A DNA stretch of 55,320 nucleotides from Treponema sp. (GTDB taxonomy: Bacteria > Spirochaetota > Spirochaetia > Treponematales > Treponemataceae), in assembly GCA_016294105.1 (NCBI GenBank), contig JAEDCN010000014.1:1-55320 (forward strand), written 5' to 3'. The position numbers and the translations under genes are program-made. The notes beneath the pieces were generated by a model. The model did no database searches. It was not told where the DNA came from and saw nothing but the letters and a program-made list of their open reading frames with translations. This document shows positions 31,427 to 39,818 of this stretch, in pieces (the stretch's first letter is position 1; every line of letters starts with the position of its first letter).

Positions 31427-31438
31427 GGGGAGGAGTAC

Positions 31439-31978
31439 ATGTCAAGAATTGGAAAGCTTCCTATTACCGTTCCTGCTGGTGTTAAGGTTGACATTCAGGG
31501 AAATTCAATTTGTGTAGAAGGTCCCAAGGGAAAGTTGTGCCAGGACTATACAGCCAATGTAAAGATTGAGCTGAACGACGGTGTAATTACCGTATGTCGT
31601 GGTGACGAAACTAAGGCATCAAATGCCGCCCAGGGATTGTACCGCAACTTGATTAACAACATGGTTGTTGGTGTAACAACTGGTTTTACAAAGAACTTGG
31701 TTATCACTGGTGTTGGTTTCCGTGCCGAGGTTAAGGGAAATCTTTTGATTTTGAACCTTGGTTATTCAACAGACTTTATTGCCTTGATTCCTGAGAATCT
31801 TACAGTAACTGTTGAAGGACAGAACAAAGTATGTGTTTCTGGAATTGACAAGCAGGCTGTTGGTGAGTTCTGTGCACAGATTCGTAAGCTTCGGAAGCCT
31901 GAGCCCTACAAGGGTAAGGGTATTCGGTATGAAACTGAGACCATTAGAAGGAAGGTCGGTAAATCCGGCGTTAAATAA
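31439..31978 (+). CDS. rplF: Ribosomal protein L6
   Basis: 179 aa. MSRIGKLPITVPAGVKVDIQ and, near the end, RKPEPYKGKGIRYETETIRR are diagnostic. Two related domains sit near the sarcin-ricin loop. GGGGAGGAG precedes the ATG. Confidence 0.97.
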   Translation: MSRIGKLPITVPAGVKVDIQGNSICVEGPKGKLCQDYTANVKIELNDGVITVCRGDETKASNAAQGLYRNLINNMVVGVTTGFTKNLVITGVGFRAEVKGNLLILNLGYSTDFIALIPENLTVTVEGQNKVCVSGIDKQAVGEFCAQIRKLRKPEPYKGKGIRYETETIRRKVGKSGVK

Positions 31979-31990
31979 GGGTAAGGCGAT

Positions 31991-32353
31991 ATGTTGAAGA
32001 AACTTAATGAAAAAGACAGAAAGCGTCTGAAGAGAAAGATTCATATCCGAAAGCGAGTTTCTGGTACACCAGAACGGCCTCGAATGACTGTGACTCGCAG
32101 TAACTGTAACCTGTACGTACAGGTTATCGACGATACTGTTGGAAAGACATTGGCTTCTATTTCCACTTTGGAAAAGGAGTTTGCTTCATTAAAGCCCACC
32201 GTTGCTGATGCAGAGAAGCTGGGAGAGGCAATGGGCAAGCGTCTTATGGAAAAGAATATCAAGACTGTGGTTTTTGACCGAAATGGTTATCTGTATCACG
32301 GTGTTGTTAAGGCTCTTGCTGACGGTGCTCGCAAGGCTGGAGTTGAATTCTAG
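31991..32353 (+). CDS. rplR: Ribosomal protein L18
   Basis: 120 aa. The basic N-terminus is followed by VSGTPERPRMTVTRSNCNLY and YHGVVKALADGARKAGVEF. It binds 5S rRNA together with L5. GGGTAAGG precedes the ATG. Confidence 0.96.
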   Translation: MLKKLNEKDRKRLKRKIHIRKRVSGTPERPRMTVTRSNCNLYVQVIDDTVGKTLASISTLEKEFASLKPTVADAEKLGEAMGKRLMEKNIKTVVFDRNGYLYHGVVKALADGARKAGVEF

Positions 32354-32361
32354 GAGAAGCT

Positions 32362-32874
32362 ATGGAACACCAGAAGAATTTTGATAGAGAGCAGCCAAAA
32401 GAGTTTGTAGAAAAACTGATTAAGCTGAATCGTACTGCAAAGGTTGTAAAGGGAGGACGTCGTTTCTCTTTCTCAGCCTTGACTGTAGTAGGTGATCAGA
32501 AGGGACGGGTTGGCTTTGGATTTGGTAAGGCCAACGATGTTACAGAGGCTATCAGAAAGAGCATTGATAAGGCAAAGAGAAATCTGGTAACTGTACCTAT
32601 TAAGAATGGTACAATTCCTCATGATATTCTCGGAGAGTACAAGAGTTCATCTGTACTTCTTAAGCCTGCTTGTTCTGGTACCGGTATTATTGCCGGTGGT
32701 CCTGTACGTGCCGTGCTTGAGGCTGCTGGAGCTACTGACGTTTTGGCAAAGTCCTTGGGGTCAAACACATCTGTAAACGTAGTTCGTGCTACTTTTGATG
32801 CTGTTTCCAAGTTGATGGATGCTCGTACAGTTGCAAAGAACAGAGGTAAAACTCTGAAGGATCTGTGGGGGTAA
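32362..32874 (+). CDS. rpsE: Ribosomal protein S5
   Basis: 170 aa. VKGGRRFSFSALTVVGDQKG is the dsRNA-binding-like N-terminal domain; GTGIIAGGPVRAVLEAAGAT and VRATFDAVSKL follow. It guards the mRNA entry channel and decoding accuracy. TAGGAG precedes the ATG. Confidence 0.97.
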   Translation: MEHQKNFDREQPKEFVEKLIKLNRTAKVVKGGRRFSFSALTVVGDQKGRVGFGFGKANDVTEAIRKSIDKAKRNLVTVPIKNGTIPHDILGEYKSSSVLLKPACSGTGIIAGGPVRAVLEAAGATDVLAKSLGSNTSVNVVRATFDAVSKLMDARTVAKNRGKTLKDLWG

Positions 32875-32877
32875 GGT

Positions 32878-33063
32878 ATGGCTAAGAAGGTCAAGATTAC
32901 ACTCGTACGAAGTACAATCGGACAGAAGCCTGCTAAAAGGGCAACTGTACGTAGTTTGGGTCTAAAGAAGATTAACTCTGTAGTAGAGCAGGAAGCTACT
33001 CCTTCCATCATGGGAATGGTTGCTTCTGTAGCTCACTTGGTTAGAGTTGAGGAGATGAACTAA
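32878..33063 (+). CDS. rpmD: Ribosomal protein L30
   Basis: 61 aa. VKITLVRSTIGQKPAKRATV and LGLKKINSVVEQEATPSIMG are typical. Three bases after rpsE, and its stop overlaps the rplO ATG by one base. Confidence 0.95.
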   Translation: MAKKVKITLVRSTIGQKPAKRATVRSLGLKKINSVVEQEATPSIMGMVASVAHLVRVEEMN

Positions 33064-33515
33064 TGTCAGAATTAACTCTTAAAGCACCTGTTGGTGCAAA
33101 CAAGAAAAAGAGAATTGTTGGTCGTGGTTCTTCCTCTGGTCGTGGTACAACAGCTGGTCGCGGAAATAAGGGACAGCAGTCCCGTTCCGGTGGCAAGGTG
33201 TATATCGGATTTGAGGGTGGACAGATGCCCTTGTTCCGTCGTATTGCCCAGCGCGGTTTCTCAAACTATCCTTTCAAGAAGGAGTTTGACATTGTAAACC
33301 TGTGCGATATTGAAGCAAAGTACGCAGATGGCGAAACTGTAAACAAGGAAACTTTGGTTGCCAAGGGACTTGTAAAGAATTCTGCCGTTCTGGTTAAGGT
33401 GCTGGGTAATGGTGACCTGACAAAGAAGGTTACTGTAGCTGTAGATAAGGTTTCCGCCTCTGCTAAAGAGAAGATCGAGAAAATCGGTGGAACGGTAACT
33501 GAAGCTAATAACTAA
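33063..33515 (+). CDS. rplO: Ribosomal protein L15
   Basis: 150 aa. The glycine/arginine-rich N-terminus (GRGSSSGRGTTAGRGNKGQQ) threads into 23S rRNA; YIGFEGGQMPLFRRIAQRGF follows. A late assembly protein. Directly upstream of secY as usual. Confidence 0.97.
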   Translation: MSELTLKAPVGANKKKRIVGRGSSSGRGTTAGRGNKGQQSRSGGKVYIGFEGGQMPLFRRIAQRGFSNYPFKKEFDIVNLCDIEAKYADGETVNKETLVAKGLVKNSAVLVKVLGNGDLTKKVTVAVDKVSASAKEKIEKIGGTVTEANN

Positions 33516-33532
33516 ACGGAGCGAAAAACGAC

Positions 33533-34852
33533 ATGGCAAACAATCCAATTGTAAATATGTTTAAGGTAAAGGAACTCAGAGAACGACTTTTCTTTACCTT
33601 AGTAGTGCTAGCCGTTTTTCGCCTTGGTAGTGTTCTCACAATTCCTGGAATCAATCCTCAGGCATTAACTGCCTATTTTGATTCCTTGACCCGTGGTAAT
33701 GCGTTCGTGGATTACATGGACTTTTTTGCCGGTGGAGCCTTCTCTAATTTTTCTGTGTTCATGTTGGGTGTAATGCCCTACATTTCAACACAGATTATTA
33801 TGCAGTTGGCTCTGATTATCTTCCCTAGCTTGAAAAGAATAGCTCGGGAAGATGGTGGTCAGAAAAAGGTTCAGGCTTGGACTCGAATTGGAACAGTATT
33901 TGTCTGTTTGATTCAGTCCTTGGCTGTAACTGTGTATGCTACCAGCATTCCTGGCGCTGTTGTTCTGGAAAGCTCCTTGGCATTCAAATTGATTGCCATG
34001 ATCAGTGTTACAACCGGAACAATGATTACTATCTGGCTGGGTGAGCAGATTACTGCACGTGGAATCGGAAATGGTATTTCCATGCTGATTTTCGCTGGTA
34101 TCGTTGCTCGCTTGCCTTCCGCTGTATGGGAGTTGGGCTCAGCTGTTGCTGATGGCTCAATCAACCCCGTATTTGTAATTGTAGTTTTGTGTATGTTCGT
34201 TGGAATCATCATCCTGGTTGTTTTCGAGCAGCAAGGGCAAAGAAAGATTCCAGTACATTATGCAAAGCGTGTTGTTGGACGGAAGATGTATGGTGGACAA
34301 AGCACTTATATTCCATTCAAGATTAATCCATCTGGAGTAATCCCTGTAATTTTTGCTTCTTCATTCCTACAGTTCCCACTCCAAATTGCTACCAGTCTTG
34401 GACCCGACGTGCGTTGGCTCAATAGATTGGCTGCATTTTTGACACCCACAGGTTTGTGGTACAATATTTTCTTAGTATTGCTGATTATTTTCTTTGCATA
34501 TTTCTACACACAAGTGCAGTTCAATCCCGCTGAAATTGCAAAGAATATCCGGGAGAATGGCGGCTCAATCCCCGGAATCAGAACTGATAAAACAGAAGAA
34601 TATCTGCAGAAGGTATTGAACCGGATTGTGCTACCTGGTTCTTTGTATCTTGCAGGAATTGCTGTTTTGCCTACAATTATCCAGAGTCTGTTTGGCTTCC
34701 CTCAGTCAATTGCAATGTTGATGGGTGGAACCTCACTGTTGATTATTGTTGGTGTAGATCTTGATACAATGAGTCAGATTGAGGCGTTGTTGAAAATGCA
34801 TCATCATGACGGATTGGTCAAGAAGGGTAGGATTCGGTCACGGAATCTGTAG
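33533..34852 (+). CDS. secY: Preprotein translocase subunit SecY
   Basis: 439 aa with ten transmembrane helices. The plug region GGAFSNFSVFMLGVMPYIST, the helix GEQITARGIGNGISMLIFAG, and the cytoplasmic loops with QFNPAEIAKNIRENGGSIPG are conserved. It forms the protein-conducting channel with SecE/SecG and takes ribosomes or SecA. No adk, map or infA follows, unlike in many bacteria. Confidence 0.97.
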   Translation: MANNPIVNMFKVKELRERLFFTLVVLAVFRLGSVLTIPGINPQALTAYFDSLTRGNAFVDYMDFFAGGAFSNFSVFMLGVMPYISTQIIMQLALIIFPSLKRIAREDGGQKKVQAWTRIGTVFVCLIQSLAVTVYATSIPGAVVLESSLAFKLIAMISVTTGTMITIWLGEQITARGIGNGISMLIFAGIVARLPSAVWELGSAVADGSINPVFVIVVLCMFVGIIILVVFEQQGQRKIPVHYAKRVVGRKMYGGQSTYIPFKINPSGVIPVIFASSFLQFPLQIATSLGPDVRWLNRLAAFLTPTGLWYNIFLVLLIIFFAYFYTQVQFNPAEIAKNIRENGGSIPGIRTDKTEEYLQKVLNRIVLPGSLYLAGIAVLPTIIQSLFGFPQSIAMLMGGTSLLIIVGVDLDTMSQIEALLKMHHHDGLVKKGRIRSRNL

Positions 34853-34889
34853 ATTTTGTGAGAAAACTCTAGTATAAGGTAGGGAAGTG

Positions 34890-34898
34890 TGGTATAAT
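34890..34898 (+). promoter_or_regulatory. Extended -10 promoter within the cluster
   Basis: TGG followed by consensus TATAAT (34893-34898) lies in the 123-base gap between secY and rpmJ, one of the longer gaps of the cluster. No good -35 is present. It may boost rpmJ-rpsM-rpsK-rpsD-rpoA-rplQ. Confidence 0.45.
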
Positions 34899-34975
34899 CC
34901 TTGAACCCAGATTGTAATCATTGCGATTTGCTAGGATCTGGCTATGTGAACACACTTTTTTACAGGGGGATTTTT

Positions 34976-35089
34976 GTGAAAGTACGAACCAGCGTAAAGC
35001 CCATTTGTGACAAATGTAAGGTAATCAAGCGTTTTGGCGTTGTCCGAATCGTTTGTTCTAACCCTAAGCATAAGCAGAGACAGGGCTGA
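34976..35089 (+). CDS. rpmJ: Ribosomal protein L36, zinc (C+) form
   Basis: 37 aa from GTG 34976, with AGGGGGA seven bases upstream. A longer frame from 34901 is unlikely. CDKCKVIKRFGVVRIVCSNP plus a following His gives the C-x2-C-x12-C-x4-H zinc ribbon. It belongs to the 50S subunit. Confidence 0.95.
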   Translation: MKVRTSVKPICDKCKVIKRFGVVRIVCSNPKHKQRQG

Positions 35090-35099
35090 GGAGTAACAG

Positions 35100-35465
35100 A
35101 TGGCTCGAATTGCGGGAGTTGACCTCCCTAACAAGCATGTCAACATTGCATTGACATACATCTATGGTATTGGACGTTCTTCTGCCAATGAAATTTGCAA
35201 GAAGACAAAGGTAAATCCTGATGCACTTATCAACGATTTGTCTCAGGATGACTTGGCAGCTCTTCGTGCAGTTATTGACACAGAGTACAAGGTAGAAGGA
35301 CGACTTCGTTCTGAAATCGGTCTGAACATCAAGCGTTTGATGGATATTGGTTGTTATCGTGGATTGCGCCACAGAAAGGGATTGCCTGTTCGTGGTCAGC
35401 GGACTCGCACCAATTCACGTACACGCAAGGGTAAGAAGAAGACCGTTGCAGGTAAGAAGAAGTAG
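35100..35465 (+). CDS. rpsM: Ribosomal protein S13
   Basis: 121 aa. MARIAGVDLPNKHVNIALTY opens the protein. RHRKGLPVRGQRTRTNSRTR is the C-terminal tail that reaches the P-site tRNA. It bridges to the 50S through L5. Confidence 0.97.
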   Translation: MARIAGVDLPNKHVNIALTYIYGIGRSSANEICKKTKVNPDALINDLSQDDLAALRAVIDTEYKVEGRLRSEIGLNIKRLMDIGCYRGLRHRKGLPVRGQRTRTNSRTRKGKKKTVAGKKK

Positions 35466-35482
35466 GATGGAGGTGAAATAAC

Positions 35483-35863
35483 GTGGCAACCGTAAAGAAA
35501 CGTAAGGAAAAGAAAAGCGTTTATGAAGGTAACGTGTATATTCAGGCAACCTTCAATAATACTATCGTAACAATCACAGACCTGAAAGGCAATGCATTGT
35601 CTTGGGCCTCTTCTGGTGGTTTGGGATTCCGCGGAGCAAAGAAATCAACTCCGTTTGCCGCACAGTCTGTTGCAGAGACAGCTGTTCAGAAGGCAGCAAG
35701 CTATGGCTTGCGGGAAGTTCATGTGTTTGTAAAGGGACCTGGAGTTGGACGTGAGTCTGCTGTTCGCTCCTTGGGTGCTATGGGTCTTAAGGTAAAGTCA
35801 ATTTCTGATGTTACACCTATTCCTCACAATGGATGTAGACCCCGCAAAACACGCCGTATGTAG
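35483..35863 (+). CDS. rpsK: Ribosomal protein S11
   Basis: 126 aa from GTG 35483 with GGAGGTG upstream. VYIQATFNNTIVTITDLKGN and DVTPIPHNGCRPRKTRRM are hallmarks. It belongs to the 30S platform, near mRNA in the exit channel. Confidence 0.97.
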   Translation: MATVKKRKEKKSVYEGNVYIQATFNNTIVTITDLKGNALSWASSGGLGFRGAKKSTPFAAQSVAETAVQKAASYGLREVHVFVKGPGVGRESAVRSLGAMGLKVKSISDVTPIPHNGCRPRKTRRM

Positions 35864-35881
35864 TAGAGGAGTACAGGAAGA

Positions 35882-36517
35882 ATGGCTAGATATACAGGTC
35901 CTGTTTGTAGGCTTTGTAGAACAGAACAGAAGAAATTGTTCCTGAAGGGCGAGCGCTGTAATAGCGATAAGTGTCCTATCAACAAGAAGCGTGGAGCTCC
36001 TGGAAAGGATCCTAAGGGTCGAGTTGGTAAGAAGAGCGAGTATGGCCTTCAGTTGCGTGAAAAGCAGAAGATTAAGCGTATGTATGGAATGCTTGAAAAG
36101 CAGTTCCATTTGACCTTTGAACGTGCACAGAGAATGGGCGGTGTAACAGGTGAAAACTTGATTAAGTTGCTGGAATGTCGCTTGGACAACGTAGTATACC
36201 GAATGCACTTTGCATCAACTCGTTCTCAGGCTCGTCAGCTTGTTTCTCACAGACATTTCTTGGTAAACGGAAAGTCTGTAAACATTCCCAGCTATGAAGT
36301 AAAGCCTGGTGATGTTATTGAGGTTCGGGAAAAGAGCAAGAAGATGACTGCGATTATGGATGCTCTCGGTGAGGTATCCAAGTCCGGAAACATGCCTTGG
36401 GTGAGTGTGGATGTAGATGCTCAGAAGGGAACCTTCTCTGCATATCCTCGCCGAGAAGAAGTACTGGATCTTGCTGACATTAAAGAGCAGCTCGTAGTTG
36501 AGCTCTATTCTAAGTAA
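35882..36517 (+). CDS. rpsD: Ribosomal protein S4, zinc (C+) form
   Basis: 211 aa. The N-terminus has CRLCRTEQKKLFLKGERC and a further DKCP, the four-Cys zinc module. The S4 RNA-binding domain includes ECRLDNVVYRMHFASTRSQA and RQLVSHRHFLVNGKSVNIPS. It nucleates 30S assembly; in E. coli it represses the alpha operon. Confidence 0.97.
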   Translation: MARYTGPVCRLCRTEQKKLFLKGERCNSDKCPINKKRGAPGKDPKGRVGKKSEYGLQLREKQKIKRMYGMLEKQFHLTFERAQRMGGVTGENLIKLLECRLDNVVYRMHFASTRSQARQLVSHRHFLVNGKSVNIPSYEVKPGDVIEVREKSKKMTAIMDALGEVSKSGNMPWVSVDVDAQKGTFSAYPRREEVLDLADIKEQLVVELYSK

Positions 36518-36528
36518 GAGGAGTTCCG

Positions 36529-37581
36529 ATGGCCCGTAAAAATCTGCTTAAAAGTTTTAAGATGCCAAGGGGTATTAACTTCGAACAGGAAGTAACCACA
36601 GGTGAATATGGAAAGGTTGTTGCTTATCCATTTGAGCCAGGGTTTGGTACCACTGTTGGTAATACATTACGTCGAATTCTGTTGTCCTCTGTACAGGGAT
36701 ATGCAATTTCTTCTGTACGGATTGCATCCTATGATGCAGACAATGTTGCTCACGTAATTTCCAGCGAGTTCGAGACAATTCCTAACGTTGTTGAAGATAC
36801 GCTTGAGGTGTTGAACAGCTTAAAACAGATCCGATTACGGTTGACCGGAGACGCTGAGCAGGAAACCTTCCTCTTTGAATTCAAAGGGCCAGGAACAATC
36901 ACAAGCAATGATTTTGCTCGTGAAAACCTGCAAATCTTTTCCAAGGACTTGCCTGTTCTTACCATGATGGCTGATTCTCACTTGGAAATTGAGATTCAGG
37001 TTGATTGTGGTAAGGGATACGTACCTGCAGAAGATAATGAGCATCGCATTGAAGTTGTTGGAACAATGGCAATGGATGCAATTTATACTCCTGTACTGAA
37101 AGTAAAGCATGCAATTGAGCCTTGTCGTGTCGGTCAGCGTAATAATTATGAGAAGCTCGTTATGGAAATCTGGACAGATGGAACGACTTCTCCTGAAGAT
37201 GCACTTGCTGAAGCTGCAAAGATTGCAAAGGAATACTTTGCCGTCTTTATTAACTTCAATGATAGTGACATTGGACATGACAGGGATCTGGACGAAGGGG
37301 ATGAGAAGATTCGCAAGATTCTTAGCACTCCTGTTGATGAATTGGAATTATCTGTCCGGTCTTCCAATTGTCTTAAGAATGCCAATATCCGCACAATCGG
37401 AGAATTGACTAAGAAGACAGAGGATGACATAGCTAAAACACGTAACTTTGGTAGAAAGAGCCTTACAGAAATCAAGGAAAAGCTCATGGAATGGGGCTTG
37501 AACTTGGGTATGACCGATTATAGTCATCTGAAGGACACAGAGAAACTGCCAAAGCAGAAGGAAGAATCTGATGAATCATAA
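36529..37581 (+). CDS. rpoA: RNA polymerase subunit alpha
   Basis: 350 aa. The N-terminal dimerisation domain carries YPFEPGFGTTVGNTLRRILL. The C-terminal domain (residues ~265-330) has ELELSVRSSNCLKNANIRTI and KTRNFGRKSLTEIKEKL, the helix-hairpin-helix that contacts UP elements and activators. A charged tail follows (KQKEESDES). The rplQ start lies inside its last codons. Confidence 0.98.
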   Translation: MARKNLLKSFKMPRGINFEQEVTTGEYGKVVAYPFEPGFGTTVGNTLRRILLSSVQGYAISSVRIASYDADNVAHVISSEFETIPNVVEDTLEVLNSLKQIRLRLTGDAEQETFLFEFKGPGTITSNDFARENLQIFSKDLPVLTMMADSHLEIEIQVDCGKGYVPAEDNEHRIEVVGTMAMDAIYTPVLKVKHAIEPCRVGQRNNYEKLVMEIWTDGTTSPEDALAEAAKIAKEYFAVFINFNDSDIGHDRDLDEGDEKIRKILSTPVDELELSVRSSNCLKNANIRTIGELTKKTEDDIAKTRNFGRKSLTEIKEKLMEWGLNLGMTDYSHLKDTEKLPKQKEESDES

Positions 37582-38116
37582 GAATGGATTTAACCCTCTT
37601 TCTAGGACAACTGCACATCGCCGTGCAATGTCCCGGAACATGGTAACTTCGCTCTTTCGCTATGAGCGAATTACTACAACTAAGGCCAAAGCACTTGAAG
37701 TAAGAAAGGCTGCTGAAAAACTGATTACACGAAGCAAGGTTGATACCGTGCACAATCGTCGTCAGGCAGCACGCTACATTCAGGATGAAACAGTTCTGGC
37801 TAAGCTGTTTACAGACATTGGTCCTAGAATGAAGGATCGTGCTGGTGGATATACCCGTGTTGTAAAGCTGGGATTCCGTCAGGGTGATGCAGCTGACATG
37901 GTTATCCTTGAGCTTGTAGATTACAAGCTTGATTCCGGTGAAAATACCGAGAAGAAGGAAACAAAGAAGGCCAAGGCTCCTGCTGAGAAGAAGGCTTCTG
38001 CTGAAAAAAAGGCAACTTCTGAAAAGAAGGCACCTGCAAAGAAAGCAACTACAGCTAAGTCTAAGGCAAAGACAGAAGCTCCTGCAGAGGAATCTGCTGA
38101 GAAGGCTTCTGAGTAA
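37571..38116 (+). CDS. rplQ: Ribosomal protein L17 with long Lys/Ala tail
   Basis: 181 aa. Residues ~1-118 are a normal L17: GFNPLSRTTAHRRAMSRNMV and TKAKALEVRKAAEKLITRSK. Beyond it lies a ~60-residue low-complexity extension of Lys, Ala, Glu, Pro and Thr (repeats such as EKKASAEKKATSEKKAPAKK), reminiscent of histone H1-like tails. The family normally ends near 115-130 residues. Overlaps rpoA by 11 bases. Confidence 0.95.
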   Translation: MNHKNGFNPLSRTTAHRRAMSRNMVTSLFRYERITTTKAKALEVRKAAEKLITRSKVDTVHNRRQAARYIQDETVLAKLFTDIGPRMKDRAGGYTRVVKLGFRQGDAADMVILELVDYKLDSGENTEKKETKKAKAPAEKKASAEKKATSEKKAPAKKATTAKSKAKTEAPAEESAEKASE

Positions 38117-38146
38117 GACCGCAGGTTTTCCTGCAGAGGAGTTACG

Positions 38147-38323
38147 ATGTCTAAATCTCATCGCGGAAAAGGTATTCACGATTTGGCTGCCCACGGACGT
38201 GGTGTATGTGCACGTTGCAAGAAGGAAAGCATCAAGGTTCTGTATGAACAGGAGATTGATGGCCAGAAGGCAAAGATTTGCAAGTATTGCAAGGCAGCAA
38301 TCAAGAATGGTAAGTCTGTCTAA
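38147..38323 (+). CDS. Small zinc-ribbon protein closing the ribosomal cluster
   Basis: 58 aa. It begins MSKSHRGKGIHDLAAHGRGV, then has CARC and CKYC separated by about 21 residues, an obvious two-CxxC zinc ribbon, and is rich in Lys/Arg. AGAGGAG lies six bases before the ATG, and a strong terminator follows 20 bases after the stop, so it is the last cistron of the rpoA-rplQ unit. The size, charge and position suggest a ribosome-associated or RNA-binding role. I do not recognise a named family; it is not a standard ribosomal protein such as L32 or L33. Confidence 0.75.
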   Translation: MSKSHRGKGIHDLAAHGRGVCARCKKESIKVLYEQEIDGQKAKICKYCKAAIKNGKSV

Positions 38324-38343
38324 GTTTTAAGAAGACAGCGTAG

Positions 38344-38372
38344 GCCGTCCTAGTTACAGGACGGCTTTTTTT
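38344..38372 (+). terminator. Terminator of the ribosomal cluster
   Basis: GCCGTCCT (38344-38351) pairs with AGGACGGC (38358-38365), followed by seven T. Confidence 0.93.
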
Positions 38373-38410
38373 ATTAAAACGACGGGAGTGATATATTTGA
38401 TTGATATTTC

Positions 38411-38447
38411 TTAAGTGATAGACAAAAAACTTAAGTTTTATTAAAAT
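38411..38447 (+). promoter_or_regulatory. Promoter of liv operon with paired TTAAGT boxes
   Basis: TAGACA (38419-38424), 17-bp spacer, TAAAAT (38442-38447). TTAAGT occurs at 38411-38416 and 38431-38436, exactly 20 bases apart, one copy on each side of the -35. Each box lies in a short palindrome centred on CTTAAG. This is a plausible operator for an amino-acid-responsive repressor. Confidence 0.5.
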
Positions 38448-38473
38448 AACGCAAATTGTAATGGAGGTTACAA

Positions 38474-39622
38474 ATGAAAAATTTTGCAAAAAAAGCACTT
38501 GTTGTTCTTTTTGTAGTAGTGATTGCAGGGATGATGTTTACTGGTTGTAGCAAGAAAACATCAGATACAATTAAGATTGGTGGAATTTTCCCCTTGTCTG
38601 GTAGCGTAGCTGTTTATGGAACAGAATGCCGCAATGGTGTAGAACTGGCTATCAACGAGATTAATGCTGCTGGTGGAGTCAATGGAAAAATGTTGGAGCT
38701 GGTTGCCGAGGATGACGAAGGAAGTCCTGAGAAGTCAGTAAACGCATACAAGAAGTTGGTAACAAAGGATAAGTGCAGTATTATCATCGGTTCTTTGACA
38801 TCAGGTTGTACTGCTGCAATTTCTTCTTTGGCTCAGGCTCAGAAGGTATTGTTGCTTGCTCCTGCTGCAACTCAGACAGATATTACAGATGCTGGAGACT
38901 ATGTATTCCGTGCTTGTTTTATCGATCCCTTCCAGGGAACTGTTGGTGGAAAATTTGCTTTGGAAGATTTAGGAGCAAAGAATGCAGCAGTTTTGTATGA
39001 TGTTCAGAATGATTATTCCATTGGTTTGTATGAGAATTTCAAAGTTGTGTTTGAGCAGGGTGGTGGAAAGGTTGTTGCTGAAGAATCTTACAGTACTGGT
39101 GACAAAGATTTTAACGCACAGTTGACCAAAATCAAGACAACAAATCCTGATGTAGTATATCTTCCCGATTACTACGGAACTGTTGCTTTGATTGCAAAGC
39201 AGCTGCGTGCTCAGGGAATCAATGCTCCTATCGTTGGTGCTGACGGATGGGACGGAATTATTGATAATGCTGGTGATGAGGTTCTGAACGGATTCTATTC
39301 AAACCACTATGCAGCTGACTCTACAGACGGAAAGGTTGTTACCTTCGTAAATAGCTACAAGGCTAAGTACGGTTCAACACCTGTTTCCTTTGCTGCTCTT
39401 GGTTATGACTGTGTATACCTGTTAAAGGATGCCATGGGTGCTGCAAAGAGTGCTGATTCAACAACCTTGAAGGATCAGTTGATGAAGACAAACGGTGCCT
39501 ATGTAACTGGTAACTTGACCTTTGATGCAAAGCGCAACCCTGTTAAGTCTGCAGTAATGCTGGAGATTGTAAAGCAGGATGGCAAGTTGGTTCCTGTATA
39601 TAAGACAACAGTTAATCCCTAA
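38474..39622 (+). CDS. livK: Branched-chain amino acid ABC transporter, substrate-binding lipoprotein
   Basis: 382 aa. The signal peptide ends in FTGC, so Cys25 is the lipid anchor. The mature protein is a type I periplasmic binding protein (Leu/Ile/Val-binding family): IKIGGIFPLSGSVAVYGTEC, ELAINEINAAGGVNGKMLEL, IIGSLTSGCTAAISSLAQ and YLPDYYGTVALIAKQLRAQG. It captures branched-chain or related amino acids for LivHMGF. GGAGG precedes the ATG. A hairpin after it suggests partial termination, giving more binding protein than permease. Confidence 0.92.
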   Translation: MKNFAKKALVVLFVVVIAGMMFTGCSKKTSDTIKIGGIFPLSGSVAVYGTECRNGVELAINEINAAGGVNGKMLELVAEDDEGSPEKSVNAYKKLVTKDKCSIIIGSLTSGCTAAISSLAQAQKVLLLAPAATQTDITDAGDYVFRACFIDPFQGTVGGKFALEDLGAKNAAVLYDVQNDYSIGLYENFKVVFEQGGGKVVAEESYSTGDKDFNAQLTKIKTTNPDVVYLPDYYGTVALIAKQLRAQGINAPIVGADGWDGIIDNAGDEVLNGFYSNHYAADSTDGKVVTFVNSYKAKYGSTPVSFAALGYDCVYLLKDAMGAAKSADSTTLKDQLMKTNGAYVTGNLTFDAKRNPVKSAVMLEIVKQDGKLVPVYKTTVNP

Positions 39623-39637
39623 GTAGGGTGGCTAAGG

Positions 39638-39670
39638 CCGGATACTTCTTAATGAAGTATCCGGTTTAAT
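39638..39670 (+). terminator. Intercistronic terminator/attenuator after livK
   Basis: CCGGATACTTC (39638-39648) pairs perfectly with GAAGTATCCGG (39654-39664), followed by a broken T tract. The 196-base gap to livH also holds a -10-like TATAAT at 39741-39746 without a clear -35. Confidence 0.7.
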
Positions 39671-39818
39671 TTTTAAATAATAATACAAAAAATTGAATAT
39701 AATTGAAGTTTTCTCTTTAAAAAACCATAGAAATCGTGTAATATAATTAGGTTAAAATTACATATAAGAAGTTTCTAGAACTTATCTTTTAAAAGAACTG
39801 GAATATATGGAGTGAATC

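Noticed and set aside
37484..38194. 236-codon open frame antisense to rplQ
   Set aside because: Ser/Leu/Arg/Cys-rich text is the complement of the Lys/Ala-repeat tail.
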